Counted from the first letter of the stretch, positions 30,799 through 42,202 are shown. The stretch is 50,445 bases of DNA from STC-113 sp964553745 (GCA_964553745.1 CAZKLD010000013.1:1-50445); one strand, 5' to 3'. Notes: generated by a model not told the origin, from the sequence alone. Numbers and translations: made by a program.

Positions 30799-32403
30799 TT
30801 AATAATCCTTAACGCATCTTACGGAATAAGAACTTCCTAGACCCATGTTTTGACGTGCTATCTGATCATTGCCGTAAAAAAAAGTACGTATATAGGCGGA
30901 GTTTGAGGCATGTGTCGATGTCCATAATTGACCCAGATGTCAGCGCATGTTGCAAGTCCCTGCGTAACATTGACCTGCTAAAGGTATTCAAAGGGTGGTT
31001 ATTATATTATCGGAAGGAGTCTGATTCATCCATCATAATCCTGAGCATTGATATCATATGAAAGTTTCACAAAGCGATCAGTGAAGAGAAGTCGTCAAAT
31101 TAATAAACTCTTGATCTGATGGTATGTGCCATCATGAAGGACAAGGACAATCCGGTCATCCTCAATATACATCTTGTCATCAGATTGTTTTCGTGGAGCA
31201 TTTTGTTGCAGGCATTATGTCAGCATAATACTCATAGAGCTTACCGAAGATGTTATCTGTCTGTGTTGGTGCTTGGCTAACTATTGCAGTGATTCAAGCC
31301 CAATTCTCAGTAGCCGTCGATGATTGACAAGCCGTAGTTCATGCATTTGCATTATTATAATTTTCACATATTCCAGTGTATTGGTTTACATTTGCTGCAT
31401 TCATTGTTCATAGTGTAGAATTGCATCAAGCCCATGTCAGTCATCAAACGGTCACATCCGGCTTAGAGCATGAGGCTCATGATAAATCTTTCCAGTCTGT
31501 TCATATAACGACAGGAGCAACACTTGAGGCTTTTCATCCCAATGCATTTATAACCAATCAATTTCAGATATTGATAAGTGACGCTCAGCTTGCATTCAGC
31601 AGTTCTTGTACAGCAGGGGTTGTCACATTTGAGCCGGAATACGCAAGTTTCATAGTGTCCATCAAATTTGATATGTCTGCTGATGTAAGATCATATAGTC
31701 AAGTGGCATAAACTTGTGTAGAGTCAAAATTTGCGAAATTATTAACTCATGGCAGAACATCTTTTCATGATCAGAAAGTATCATCATAAATAGCAGTCGA
31801 TCAGCTTTGCTCTAAGGAAAAAAGGGTTGGAGTGGGAACGTAGTAATTTATCGATCCAGTCGACACCTTGAGGAGGATTCAATTATAATTTCATGAAATA
31901 TATACATTTATTCAAGTTCATCCTAGTGCATTCGCCGAAGGAGAACTTAGTATTGAGAGTTTAGTACTCAGGAAGAATGGATTCTTATCCCTGTCATAGC
32001 TTGTCGGGTTTTCCAGGTTTCAGGCAACTTGATATTCTCTTTTATTTGTTGCAAGGGAGTAGGCGTATTCAGAATTATCCAGAGGGTCGACAACTTTCTT
32101 GGAAAGCGGTGGCATGATGAGCTTTGCCGCAGTATCTCACAGGATTCATTGGTTCCAAATCGTACCTCATGAATATGTGAAAGAGAAAGATTTGTCAGGA
32201 GAGGGATATTTTCAGGCATTTACATTGAACATTTCTACAGATTTCTTGATGTATGAAATATCTGTAAGGCGAGTCGAATCTCGGGCAGAGCCCGATTGTG
32301 AAGAAAACGAGAGGAAAGCTATTGTTGCTAAGATAGAGATTATGACTATTACAACTATAAGTTCTACCAAGGTAAAGGCAGAATTTTGTTTTGATGTAAA
32401 CAT
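30799..32403 (-). CDS. Type IV pilin-like protein with C-terminal FISUMP domain
   Basis: 534 residues. The N-terminus is a class III prepilin signal: MFTSKQNSAFTLVELIVVI, with cleavage before F10 and Glu at +5, then a hydrophobic helix. A pilin-like head follows (KYPSP..., LDNSEYAYSLATNKREYQV). The middle is Ser/Thr/Asn/Ala rich with repeated WNYN-like segments and several Cys. The last about 110 residues are a FISUMP-type domain: CPSGWHIPSDQEFINL, LGQLWTSTHASNSAYIR, and GLGSSYSVRCVKDY at the very end. TGA (Gly) is used in GWH. It probably forms a surface pilus or pseudopilus that carries an adhesive tip. In the direction of ftsA but with its own terminator. Confidence 0.88.
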
Positions 32404-32628
32404 AGAGCGAAGAAATTAAAAAATAAATATTAAACCCCCGATTGATATAAAATGTCTTATTATCTACTTTATGCCATATTTTATATTATTATTCAGAAAA
32501 GCAAAAAAGAAAATATTCCAAATTAAATTAAATATATCCTTAGTTGAATATGTCTTCTCATTTTTGATTTTTTGGATATAATGACTGCCGTTCTTGTACA
32601 AATATTTTAGTCAATAATCAGTTGGAAA

Positions 32629-34326
32629 TTGTCGCTTTCCCAAGAAATAGATAATAAGATAAGCATAGTAGAGTTGGCTTCCAGATACTTGCACGTTAAG
32701 AAGGCATGAGCAAATTACAAGGCTCTATGCCCTTTTCATAGTGAGAAAACACCTTCATTCGTAATTAGCCCCGCTAAGAATATCGCATACTGCTTTTCTT
32801 GCCACACTTGATGATGACCGGTTAAATTCCTGTCTGAAATAGAAAAAATCCCTTTCTGAGAAGCTGTCCAGAAATTGGCTCGCGAGGCATGAATAGAACT
32901 TAAGACAGATTATTATAAGGAACACAAGGATAATAAGGGGGATTTCTATGAACTGCACAAGGTGGCGACAGCATGGTATCATGATGAAATCTTGAAAGAA
33001 GACAATAGAAGCCGGCTGAAATACCTGCTCGACAGGTGACTTTCTCAAGAAACTATAGAAAAATTCAAGCTTTGATTCTCATGAGATCCGAGAGGGCTTT
33101 TCCATAAGCTCAAGGAAAAATGATTCCAGGAGAAGGATATTATAGATTCCTGAATCTTCGTATCCCCTTCTAAAGATAAATTCTACGGAAGGATAGTATT
33201 CCCTATTTCTGATTACACTGGGAATGTCGTCGGATTCACATGAAGAGTTCTTGATGCATCATTGCCGAAATATCTCAATTCACCTGCTACGAAAATATTT
33301 GATAAAAGCTCTATACTATACGGCTTGAGTCTGGCAAAATCTGAAATCACCAAAAAATGATATGTGATAATTGTAGAATGACAGATGGATGTGATTGCGC
33401 TCCACCAGGCAGGTTTCACAAATACGGTCGCAATCAGCTGAACGGCATTGACCGCAGAACAAATCAAACTTCTAAAAAGGCTCACAAAGGCTGTTTATCT
33501 CTGTCTTGATCACGATAATGCCTGAATTAATGCTACTTTCCAAAGTCTTGAAAATACCATAAATGAAGACATAGATGTCAAGATAGCCAGTTTCTGAGAT
33601 GCTAAAGATCCTGATGAATATCTCAAATCATGAAAAGATTTCGCCGATGTCATAAAAAAAGCCTTAAGTCCGGTATCTTTCTATATCCGAGAATGAGGGA
33701 AGAAATATGACATGGCATCCATACAAGGGAAAAAGTCTCTCATAAAAGATGTTTTCCAGTTCCTTAAGATGATGTCATCTAGGATAGAAGTAGACATACA
33801 CATCAAAGAAATCTCCAGCATGCTCTGAATAAGCATGGATGTGCTATATGAGGAATTCAAAAATACTAAAATGAAGAATCCTGAAGAAAGAGAGGAAAAA
33901 TTCGAGAATAAAGAGGATAAAATAGACATTTATCAAGAAATCACAGCTTACCTTAACCTATACAATTTTTTTGATTTGTTTTTAAAAAATTTTGCATATA
34001 ATATAGACAACATAAAGGGTTCCGAATCAGTCATTATCCTTAAAAAGTTTCTCCTTCAAAAAGAAGGGGTTTTTGCGGATGATAGCATTGACATTGATAG
34101 ACTCAAGACAATCGAATTATATATCGAGGAGTCGAATTCATGACTCAATAAAGAGACAATAACCAAGAAATTCCTCGATCTCGTCTTCAGATTGCAGAAA
34201 AATATTTTCGAAAATGAAAAAAGGAAACTCGAGGAAGTTATGAAAAACGACTCCAGAAATCCTGAAATCCTGAAAGATTACATGGAACTTCTTCAAAAAT
34301 GAAAGAAAATGTGAATATCAAAATAA
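32629..34326 (+). CDS. dnaG: DNA primase
   Basis: Makes RNA primers for replication. 565 residues. CHC2 zinc finger CPFHSEKTPSF...YCFSCHTGGD near residues 40-65, primase core KYLNSPATKIFDKSSILYG, TOPRIM motifs IIVEGQMDVIAL and CLDHDNAGINA, DPDEYL, and a C-terminal helical helicase-binding region. No ATG precedes the conserved start; the frame opens at a TAG and the first reasonable start is TTG 32629 giving MSLSQEIDNKISIVELASRY, which matches the family N-terminus. Directly upstream of rpoD, a conserved dnaG-rpoD macromolecular-synthesis arrangement. Confidence 0.93.
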
Positions 34327-34375
34327 AAATTAATATAAGACGTATATAAGATTACATATTAATTAACCAAAAAAT

Positions 34376-35842
34376 ATGGCAAGGAAAAGAGAAGAAAATA
34401 ATATTGAAGAAATAGATTTAAGCAGTCTGGATTTTGACGAAGCCGATTTGGCTGAGTTGTCGGATCTGGACATTATTCCTTTGACTCCGATGCCTGAAAA
34501 AGATAGTAAGAAGGAGGACAAGAAATCTTCCAAAAAAGAAAAGGAAGATTCTGTCAAAGAAGATGATATTACTGAAGAGATAGAATGAGCTGATCCGGAT
34601 TTTGATGAATTCGATGATTTTGAATTCGAGGAATTCGATGAATTCGAGGAAGATTGAGAAGAAGAGTGAAATTGAAAAAAAGAAAAATGACTTAAGAAAA
34701 TGCCTATAGATAGGAATCAGGATAAAAGGCGTGTGGGTAAGTGACTTCAAAAGTTCATAGATTACACGATACCTGCCGAATTCCTTGAATGACTCAATGA
34801 ACATCAACAGCTTCTTCTCAAAAAATGAAAAGCTGAATGAAAGATTACACACGATGAGCTAATGACAGCTTTCCCGAATGCCGAGGAAGACCTGGATAAG
34901 CTGGATGATATATACATGCGTCTCATGAAACTGGGAATCGAGATTGTCGATTCGTTTGATAAGGATGAGATGTTCAAGTGATCAGAAGGAAAAGACCAAG
35001 AGATTGAGCTATCAGAAATATCTGATGATTCGATAAGGATGTACTTGAATGAAATAGGTAGATTCCCGCTTATCGATGCTGATGAGGAAGTAAGATTATG
35101 AAGGCTGATAAAGAAATGAGATCAAGAAGCGCGTAAGCGTCTTGCTGAAGCGAATCTGAGACTAGTTGTAAGTATCGCCAAGAAATATATGGGTCGTGGA
35201 TTATGACTTCTTGATTTGATTCAAGAATGAAATGTATGACTATTCCGTGCCGTCGACAAATTCGATCCTGAGAAATGATTCAAATTCTCGACATATGCAA
35301 CTTGGTGGATAAGACAATGAGTCACTCGTGCCATTGCAGATCAAGCAAGAACCATAAGGGTTCCTGTTCATATGGTCGAAACCATAAATAGATTTACGCA
35401 CACTTTCAGAAGATTGACCCAAGAGCTTGCTCGTGAACCGCTAATGGAGGAATTGGCCGTGGAACTGGATATGGATATCAGGAAAGTCCGCCAGATAATG
35501 AGGATTTCCCAGGACATCCTGTCTCTGGATTCCCCTGTCGGATGAGAAGAAGACACTACGCTATGAGATTTTGTAGAGGATGACAAATATCTGACTCCGG
35601 ACAAAGCTACAAATCTGCAGTTGCTGAAAGAAAACCTGTATGAAATGTTGGATTTCCTGACTCCAAGAGAAAGAAAAATCATAATAATGAGATTCTGACT
35701 TGATGGTTGAGATATCCATACCCTTGAAGAAGTCGGTAAGGAATTCTGAGTTACCAGAGAACGTGTAAGGCAGATTGAAGCCAAGACGCTTGAAAGATTA
35801 AGGACGCATCCTAGTGCAGATAAGATAAGATTCTTCAATTAG
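34376..35842 (+). CDS. rpoD: Primary RNA polymerase sigma factor
   Basis: 488 residues. A very acidic, low-complexity N-terminus (about residues 9-100, runs of D/E/F and K) stands where region 1.1 would be. Region 1.2 is DSIRMYLNEIGRFPLI; region 2 includes NLRLVVSIAKKYMGRG, DLIQEGNVGLFRAVDKFDP and FSTYATWWIRQ; region 3 starts RTIRVPVHM; region 4 has TPRERKIIIMRFGL and the -35-binding HTH VTRERVRQIEAKTLERL. The consensus TTGACA/TATAAT-like promoters seen in the window fit such a factor. Follows dnaG by 49 nt. Stop TAG. Confidence 0.97.
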
Positions 35843-35985
35843 AAACTGGCTTCCGCCTCGCTCTGTTCTCATTTTTCACACAAATTTCTTCGCTTTTGAG
35901 AATTCCATAAAGTGACAATCAACTTTGGGCTTTGTGAAAAGTTGATTAAATTTTCAATTAGTTTTGCTTAACAAGAAAAAAAGTT

Positions 35986-36017
35986 AAAATAGGATTGCCG
36001 TACGGCAATCCTATTTT
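35986..36017 (+). terminator. Palindromic terminator-like hairpin after rpoD
   Basis: Perfect palindrome with arms AAAATAGGATTGCCGT / ACGGCAATCCTATTTT and a T-containing tail. The 140 nt between rpoD and this hairpin hold no gene that I can see. Confidence 0.8.
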
Positions 36018-36103
36018 AGAAATTTTTCCTCCTCTCCGTTTATCCGTGATGAAAAAGGATGAATCCAAAAAATGCTAAATATTTAACCTAAAATCTAAAT
36101 TCT

Positions 36104-36466
36104 ATGTTTGAGATACCAGTATGAGACCTCCTTTCCAGCTATTCTGGAGATAGTAAAGAATTAGAGTTCAAATGAGAGATTCCAGATTGATTCTATGGGG
36201 AATTCAATTTCACAAAGCCGCTTGAGCTCAAGATAAAGATTATCTGACTTGATAATTGAGTTGATGTTGTAATTGAAAAGCTTTCGACAGCGGTCAGGTA
36301 TTGAGATGTGATAAAATTCATAAACGTCGAAAACGTGGATAGAGAATTCAGAAGCCATTTTGATCCTCTGAATCCCGATGACATCAAGTACATAAGCAAA
36401 AATGGCTGAACAATTGATCTTAAAGATATAATTAAAGAGGAAATCCTTATTCAATGCATAGATTAA
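36104..36466 (+). CDS. DUF177/YceD-family protein
   Basis: 120 residues. The family pattern is present: DVVIEKLSTAVRYGDVIKFI in the middle and, near the C-terminus, DDIKYISKNGGTIDLKDIIKEEILIQ, corresponding to the conserved D...I...IDL...I.EE.LL. In most bacteria this gene precedes rpmF (ribosomal protein L32) and is linked to rRNA metabolism; here a terminator follows and no rpmF is seen. Function is by family only. Confidence 0.75.
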
Positions 36467-36502
36467 GTCATCCTTCACTACAAATCATATATCATAAATT
36501 TT

Positions 36503-36538
36503 ACATATAGCCCTATTCCTAGGGCTATATGTGTTTTT
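36503..36538 (+). terminator. Terminator after the DUF177 gene
   Basis: ACATATAGCCCTA / TAGGGCTATATGT stem followed by GTTTTTTAT. Confidence 0.85.
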
Positions 36539-36651
36539 TATGTTGACAAAATGTGTATTATATGTGAAAAAGTTGAAAAAACACTTGCTTTTTTCGAAAC
36601 ATTGCTAATATGAAAGTAGCTAAGCAAGCATAAATAATAACTTTTGTCAAT

Positions 36652-38055
36652 ATGAAAAAATATTTTCTTCCGATACTAGCTTTTTTGCTGATATCTCCGC
36701 AAGCATTTGCAGGTCCTTTTGATATATTGCATAGAAACGGCAATTATCATGAACCTTATTATAATCCTCCTCTGTATAATTATGACACAAGCTATAATTA
36801 TATTCCTCTAAATTACGGATGAAGCTATCTGCCATCAAATTATTATAACTTGAAAGCATGAGATCTGAGCATAAATGATGTGAATTATTACGATTCCACA
36901 ACCGTTAGCTATAATTGAAATTCGCGCGTAGCATATAATTCAATAGTCGTTAATATCTGTAATTACTGAAATGACCTCTATTATAATGGTTCAGTAAGAG
37001 CGAAGATAGAAGTTGCATGAAAGCCTAGCTTCATCTATATGAATCCGTTCTGAAGCTGGACGAGATGACAATGCAGGAAAATCTGGACTTCTATAAGCAA
37101 TTTCAATATAAATTATAGCGGTACATACTGAGTTTCGGTCACAGTTGATGATACAAGCCTCTTAAGCGAATCAAACAGATCGAACAACTATATGTACAAA
37201 TCCATCTACATCCCGTATATCGGCACAGGCTTCAATAATGGTTCCAACTGATATTCATGCAACTGAACTTGGTATAGTTACAGCAATAATGTTGATTGAT
37301 ATACTTGCAATGGAATATGGTATAATAGGACGAATTATAATAATTCTTCAACCACTTATTATTGCAATAACGCTTGGTATACCTATCCCACTAATGCGAC
37401 TTGATATTATTGCAACGGCACTTGGTACAACAGGAACAATTACAACAATAATAATGGGAATTACGATTCTTACTACTGCAACGGCACTTGGTATAATTAT
37501 ACTTCCAATGCAACATGATATTTCTGCAACCAAGTCTGGTACGACAGATATGATGACTACAACTACAATAATTCAAATTCATCATCAAGAAGCTACTACT
37601 GCAACTGAAGTTGGCTAATAAGCGATTATAGTGATAGGTATTTCTGTAATTGAATGTATTATTATTTCAACTCAGACAATAATTACAACAATTCGAACAA
37701 TTACAATTATAACGGTACAAACAGCAATAATACAACTTCAAGCCTATCTAATGTGAGAGTTACCGATATCAAAGTGGACAATCTTAACAAAAGGATTAAT
37801 GCTGTGATATGCAACAACTGAACATCTCAGGTAAAAACCACTTGAAATTTGAGGTTCTCTTCAAATAATTCATGAAGATCCTCAAGCGTTAGCGTGAATC
37901 TGGATTTGGCAGCATGATGATGTACTGATCTGTATTCATATGCAACTTTCTGAGAACTATGAATATACTCTAGCTGAAATTACTCCATATCCGCAAGACT
38001 GAATTCAGCAGGTTCTTGAGGCGACTTTGTAAGGAGCGTCTGGATAAATTATTAA
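36652..38055 (+). CDS. Secreted Cys/Asn/Tyr-rich repeat protein with CARDB-like domains
   Basis: 467 residues. The signal peptide is clear: MKKYFLPILAFLLISPQAFA, cleaved before G. Residues about 65-195 look like a CARDB/Ig-like adhesion domain (IVVNICNYGNDLYYNGSVRA, then GTYGVSVTVDDTSLLSESN). The middle (about 200-355) has eight imperfect repeats with the core [YF]xCNGxWY, alternating in length between about 15 and 22-28 residues and rich in Asn, Tyr and Thr. The C-terminus (VTDIKVDNLNKRINAVICNN onwards) looks like a second CARDB-like domain. The glycine of CNG is usually TGA. Each repeat has one Cys, so pairs may form disulfides. Probably a surface adhesin or fibre; own promoter likely upstream. 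Confidence 0.85.
37246..37725 (+). repeat. In-gene tandem repeats coding for CNGxWY units
   Basis: Eight degenerate repeat units inside the gene at 36652-38055. They show as recurring TGCAAC-TGA/GGC-ACTTGGTAT-like DNA blocks, most regular between 37310 and 37500. Variation is mostly in the Asn/Tyr linkers. Confidence 0.75.
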
Positions 38056-38070
38056 TCCGATATCACTAAT

Positions 38071-38105
38071 AGAAAACCCCTTCATTCTTAATGAAGGGGT
38101 TTTCT
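38071..38105. terminator. Bidirectional terminator
   Basis: AGAAAACCCCTTCATT / AATGAAGGGGTTTTCT stem, between the convergent repeat-protein and ABC-F genes. Confidence 0.9.
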
Positions 38106-38116
38106 ATTAATTTAAC

Positions 38117-39826
38117 TTATCTTTTCCTTCTTCCGAATTTCTGCCTGATTCTCTTAGCTTCATCAGCTCAGAGCTTCTCTTCAAGAGTAAAATTGAGATT
38201 CGCCTCCTCATCGAATAATGAAGCATCAAAATTAAGTCAATGCTCAAGCTTGTACATGTAATCCTCATAATTTCAATAGCTGACTATAAGCTCCCCATCC
38301 TTGATTATCCAAAGATGGCTCGCCACCTTATTGACGAAATATCTATCATGCGATATGAACAGTATTGTTCATTTATATTTTTGAAGCTCTCTTTCAAGCG
38401 CTTCTCTGAATTCGTAGTCAAGATGATTCGTTGGCTCATCGAATACCAGAAAATTACTCTCTTTCTGTCATAAGATTGCGAATAAGAGCTTACTGACCTG
38501 TCCTCACGAAAATTCCTTCACCTTCTTGTTCATATCTTCTCTTTCGAAGAGATAATTGGAAATTATTGCGGTCAGTCTTTCTGGCGCATAGTCAAATCAG
38601 TGCTTAACGAAATTCTCCCTGAGTGTCAATTCCCTATCCAATTCTTCATGGAGTTGCGAGAAATAGCTTATCTTCAATCATTTTCATCTTCATATCCATC
38701 ACTCTAATGGCTCGATGTGACCTAGTACAGTTTTCAGGAAAGTCGACTTCCCCACTCAGTTCTCTCAGATTATTCAGATTTTCTGCCCGGCAGTAAGCTC
38801 GAGATCATTTATGAAAAATAGAGGCTCTTTCCTTCAGATGAAAATATCTTTGAAATGCAAGACCTTATTTACGCTCAATTCATCAAAAGTGAATTGGAAT
38901 TTTGGCTTCTTCACGGTTATCGGCTTATCTAGCTTCTCAATCTTATCAAGCATCTTCTCTCTCGATTTCGCCCATCATGCCCTGCTTCATGCCCTGAACC
39001 TATTTACAAGCTGTGTCTGGGAATTTATATATTCCTGTTGCCTCTCATAATCCTCAGACATTATCGCTTCCTGCTTCTCCTTTTCCTTAACGTAATAAGT
39101 ATAGTTTCCATTATAAACAGTCAGAGCTCTCGGTCCAGTCATCTCATAAGTCTTTGTGCAAGTCTTATCTAGAAAATCCCTATCATGCGAGATAATCATA
39201 TATCCTCATTTCCAAGTTGTCGAGAGATATTTTTCCAGCCATTCCGTGCTCGCTAGATCTATAAAATTCGTCGGCTCATCCAGAAGCAGCATATCAGGCT
39301 TCTCCAGAAGGACTTTTGCTAAAGCTATCTTCGTCCTCTGTCATCAGCTCACTTGTCAGATCCCGTTCTCCAGGAGATCGGAAATTCAGAGTCAATTCGC
39401 AACACGGTGAATCTCATATTCTAGACCGTATCATCCCAAAGTATTGAAATGCTCAAGAAGAGCGGCATATTCATCGATTATCTTAATATCATCAGATTGG
39501 CTCATCTGCAATTCCACCCTCTGCAGCCTTGCTTCTATTTCCAGAACTTCTTTGAATGCAAGCCTGAGCTCATCTTTTACCTTGCGACTCTCATCATCAA
39601 AAAACACCTGAGACAAATATCCGAGAGTCAGGCTTCAGAGATTATCTATGCTTCAATCATATTCCTTGATTTCTTCGCTCAGAATCTTGAAAAGAGTGGT
39701 CTTTCCAACTCAGTTAGGTCAGACAATGGCTATTTTATCTTTTTCATTTAAAATAAATGAGATATCTTTCAATATCTCTTTTTTATTGGTTTCAAATAGA
39801 TTTATGTTGATTCTTATATGTTTCAT
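38117..39826 (-). CDS. ABC-F family ATPase (ribosome-associated type)
   Basis: 569 residues with two ABC domains and no membrane segments. The first Walker A is IVGPNGVGKTTLFK (two G by TGA); a linker with charged helices (SQVFFDDESRKVKDELR, EIEARLQRVELQMSQ) follows; the second half repeats the domain with FDEPTNHLD-type Walker B and the SHDRYF switch motif. MIISHDRDFLDKTC marks the first domain end. It ends with a Lys/Arg-rich tail (KRIRQKFGRRKR). ABC-F proteins act on the ribosome as translation factors or antibiotic-protection proteins; which one cannot be said. Confidence 0.93.
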
Positions 39827-39841
39827 CTGTATTCTAATACT

Positions 39842-40201
39842 TTAACACATTCCGATGCCATCCATCTTAAGCCTGACGGCATTCTTTGTTTGTATGATTT
39901 TAGTCGTATTGCATTTAATTGCAAGAATAAAAGCTCAATCTTTGAATGCCAGACTAAACACTCAACTTATCAGAAGATTCCTATTATTATTGATGAACAC
40001 TATCATTTCAGTCTCATCAAAGAATCTGATATTTCGATATCCTGATTCCAAGAGGTAAGATTTGAGAGTTTGACGATTTCAATTGAAGTTCCGGCACATC
40101 TTGTAGAAACCGTAATTTGCATCTAAAATTTCATTTTCAATTTCAAGCTCGAACTCCAGGACACGAGGGTAAAGGAATTCATACCAATATTCATTAGTCA
40201 T
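39842..40201 (-). CDS. Hypothetical protein
   Basis: 119 residues, alpha/beta in appearance, with three TGA-Gly codons. Segments include ESGYRNIRFFDETEMIVFIN and KDGAFILAIKCNT. No motif recognised. It has its own likely promoter at 40284-40312 and lies 15 nt before the ABC-F gene start on the same strand, so it could be co-transcribed with it. Confidence 0.65.
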
Positions 40202-40283
40202 CTCGCTCTCGGTCATGACGGGAGAATCTAGGTTTGCATAATTTGAACAGGTCATCGGGATTGGGATTAGATTTCACTGATTT

Positions 40284-40312
40284 AGTAATATGCAAATATG
40301 TCTTTTTGTCAA
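40284..40312 (-). promoter_or_regulatory. Promoter for the gene at 39842-40201
   Basis: Minus-strand TTGACA (40307-40312) and TATTAC (40285-40290) with 16-nt spacing, in the 118-nt gap between two hypothetical genes. The gap has no convincing ORF. Confidence 0.45.
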
Positions 40313-40319
40313 GTAAGTA

Positions 40320-40754
40320 TTATTGTTTGCAAGGCACCTTATCAATTTCCCTTATTCTCTTTTTTATCCTATCCATGATTTTTGTCATTAGAATTTCCTT
40401 CTTTCAGAAAATGAATCTGATGATTTCTTGTTTTTCATTCAGATAAGCTCCTAAGACCAAATCTCATTTCACTACTCTCTGTTTTTCCGATCTTACAATC
40501 TCATCAAGCCTGAAAGTTCACACATTATAAACAAGATCATAGCCGTGGCTAGCAATATATGATGATATTGAGTGTGGATTTCAGCAGTATCTGAGGCACA
40601 GCCTGAAGAAATTCACATGATGCTTGCGGACATCGTGAGAAAATTTTATACCATGCTCTGCTTCCAACAAACGGAGAATCTCTTGAAAATAATTCAATAA
40701 TTCAGCTTCTGTTTTAGGCTGATTTCCTATTGGCAGTAAATTTGCGTATCACAT
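40320..40754 (-). CDS. Hypothetical protein
   Basis: 144 residues with helical N-terminus (KTEAELLNYFQEILRLLEAE) and a basic C-terminal helix (MTKIMDRIKKRIREIDK). A CRYC-like Cys pair (FRLCLRYCGN) lies near residue 52. No family recognised. It starts 9 nt after the stop of the gene at 40764, so the two form an operon. Confidence 0.65.
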
Positions 40755-40763
40755 TAAATATAT

Positions 40764-41507
40764 TTAATTCATATCCTTTTCTTTGAAATCCTCATCATTT
40801 AGAAGTTCTATTTCATCTTCTTCTCCATCATCTTCAATCAGATTCTCTCAATCCAGATTTTCCAGCAGGAAAGATATTATATGAACGATGTGGATGAATG
40901 ATATTTCCGGATTTTTTGCGATTGCTCATAGTACAACATAAGTCCTATCAAGGATATCAAGTTTTTTTGCCTCATCCAGAAACCAATAAGCATAATCATC
41001 TATTATATCTGCCTCATATGAAATCTGGATTTTTTCCAGAGTTTCTTCATCTGTCTCCTGATTTTCATTTTTTGTTACACAGATTCAGCCCACTCTTAAT
41101 CCGAACTCTCAGAAATCATAATCGTTCTGAAGAGTGTATTGTTCTAAAAAAAGCGGATGCGAGAGCAGGGAATCCCTATTTTCCTTTGAAAGATCGAGGG
41201 ATTTCAAGTCTTTATGCAGTTCAAAAAAGACATTCGGAAGGACAATATCTCATTCCTTTATCTCAGTGCTGACTTTGGTTGCGGTAGATACATACATTAT
41301 CACCTCGGGATCGTATTCTGAATATGCATATAGGAATGCCTGTCTGAAAATATGCTCTCCGGTGCTCGAATGACAAAGGATATGTCAGGCTTTCTTATAT
41401 AGATCAAATCCTGAGAATTCCTCGCTGTCTTCTATTTTTTTCAGTTCAAGGCTCCTGGCTAGGATTTCTGTTATTTTCGGGTCTGTAGAAAAAAATAATG
41501 TTACCAT
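40764..41507 (-). CDS. Hypothetical protein, possibly nucleoside-phosphorylase-like
   Basis: 247 residues. The order of hydrophobic strands, a GDIVLPNVFFELH segment around residue 90 and ISYEADIIDDYAYWFLDEAK around 165-185 resemble the phosphorylase/MTAN fold (GDVVL... and the DMEaaA region), but the canonical DMEA is not present, so this is a weak match. The C-terminal tail (about 215-247) is strongly acidic. First gene of an operon with 40320-40754. Confidence 0.6.
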
Positions 41508-41590
41508 TTTAATTACGATTAGATTTATAAATTTTACATTGCTGCCTTAGTTTGTATTATAGGCAAAATTAACAAGTTACCAAATTTTAT

Positions 41591-42016
41591 ATGGAAAAAT
41601 GGGAAGCATTCATTTCAAGTCCTTTCTGATTATCGATATTGCTGATTGTGCTTATTGCCGGTATCGCCATTGGCTTCCAAGTATGAAAGATAGCGAGACA
41701 CATAGATATAAGACGTCACAGAGACGATGCTATCAAGAGATCCAGAAGCGCAATATTATGAGAGTTATATGAAAAGATTCTTCCATTCTTATCCAAATTC
41801 GAATACTCGCCGAAAGATATGGTATTTGTGGGAAAATGATTCGATTACCTTATATTGGATTGACTCAATGAATGAGATCTGCGAGAGATAATTTTCATGG
41901 AAATCAAATATGGCAGCTCTACTCTAAATAAAAACGAAAAAATGATCCGACATGTTGTCGGATCAAAAAAGGTTAAATATGTTGAATTCAAAATCCCTAG
42001 ACTGAATGATCTATAA
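41591..42016 (+). CDS. Holliday-junction-resolvase-like endonuclease with membrane anchor
   Basis: 141 residues. One transmembrane helix at residues 11-32 (LSILLIVLIAGIAIGFQVG), a basic segment RHIDIRRHRDDAIKRSR, then the nuclease-like core KFEYSPKDMVFVGKGFDYLI and EIIFMEIKYGSSTLNKNEKM. The D...EIK pattern is a PD-(D/E)xK-type active site seen in the Endonuc_Holl family. It probably acts on DNA near the membrane, perhaps in uptake or repair. Divergent from the gene at 40764. Confidence 0.82.
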
Positions 42017-42157
42017 TTAGATGCTTCATTGGAGGATGAGATCCACAAGCTCTCTTCTTGTTCTCTGAAGTTCTGACAATTCAAAACTTTCTCAGATTTC
42101 TTGCATTATCTCACGTTCTCCTGGGAATTTTTCCGCGTTCATTCTTCGTAAACTCAT
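42017..42157 (-). CDS. Small hypothetical protein
   Basis: 46 residues, charged and helical (MSLRRMNAEKFPGEREIMQE at the start), two TGA-Gly codons. Its TAA abuts the TAA of the convergent resolvase-like gene directly. No family recognised; may not be expressed. Confidence 0.4.
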
Positions 42158-42202
42158 GACGAGAAATTGGTTACGAATTAAAATTTTAAAAAATAAATCA
42201 TA

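Noticed and set aside
32451..32525. 24-codon ORF upstream of dnaG
   Set aside because: Low-complexity, Tyr/Ile rich, no support; more likely leader or intergenic DNA.
34390..34680. Acidic low-complexity region as a possible separate gene
   Set aside because: It is continuous and in frame with the sigma factor conserved regions, so it is the N-terminal extension of rpoD.
37238..37618. Plus-strand ORF of 126 codons inside the repeat gene
   Set aside because: Out-of-frame reading of the tandem repeats; product is a monotonous Ile/Thr sequence with no signal or start context.
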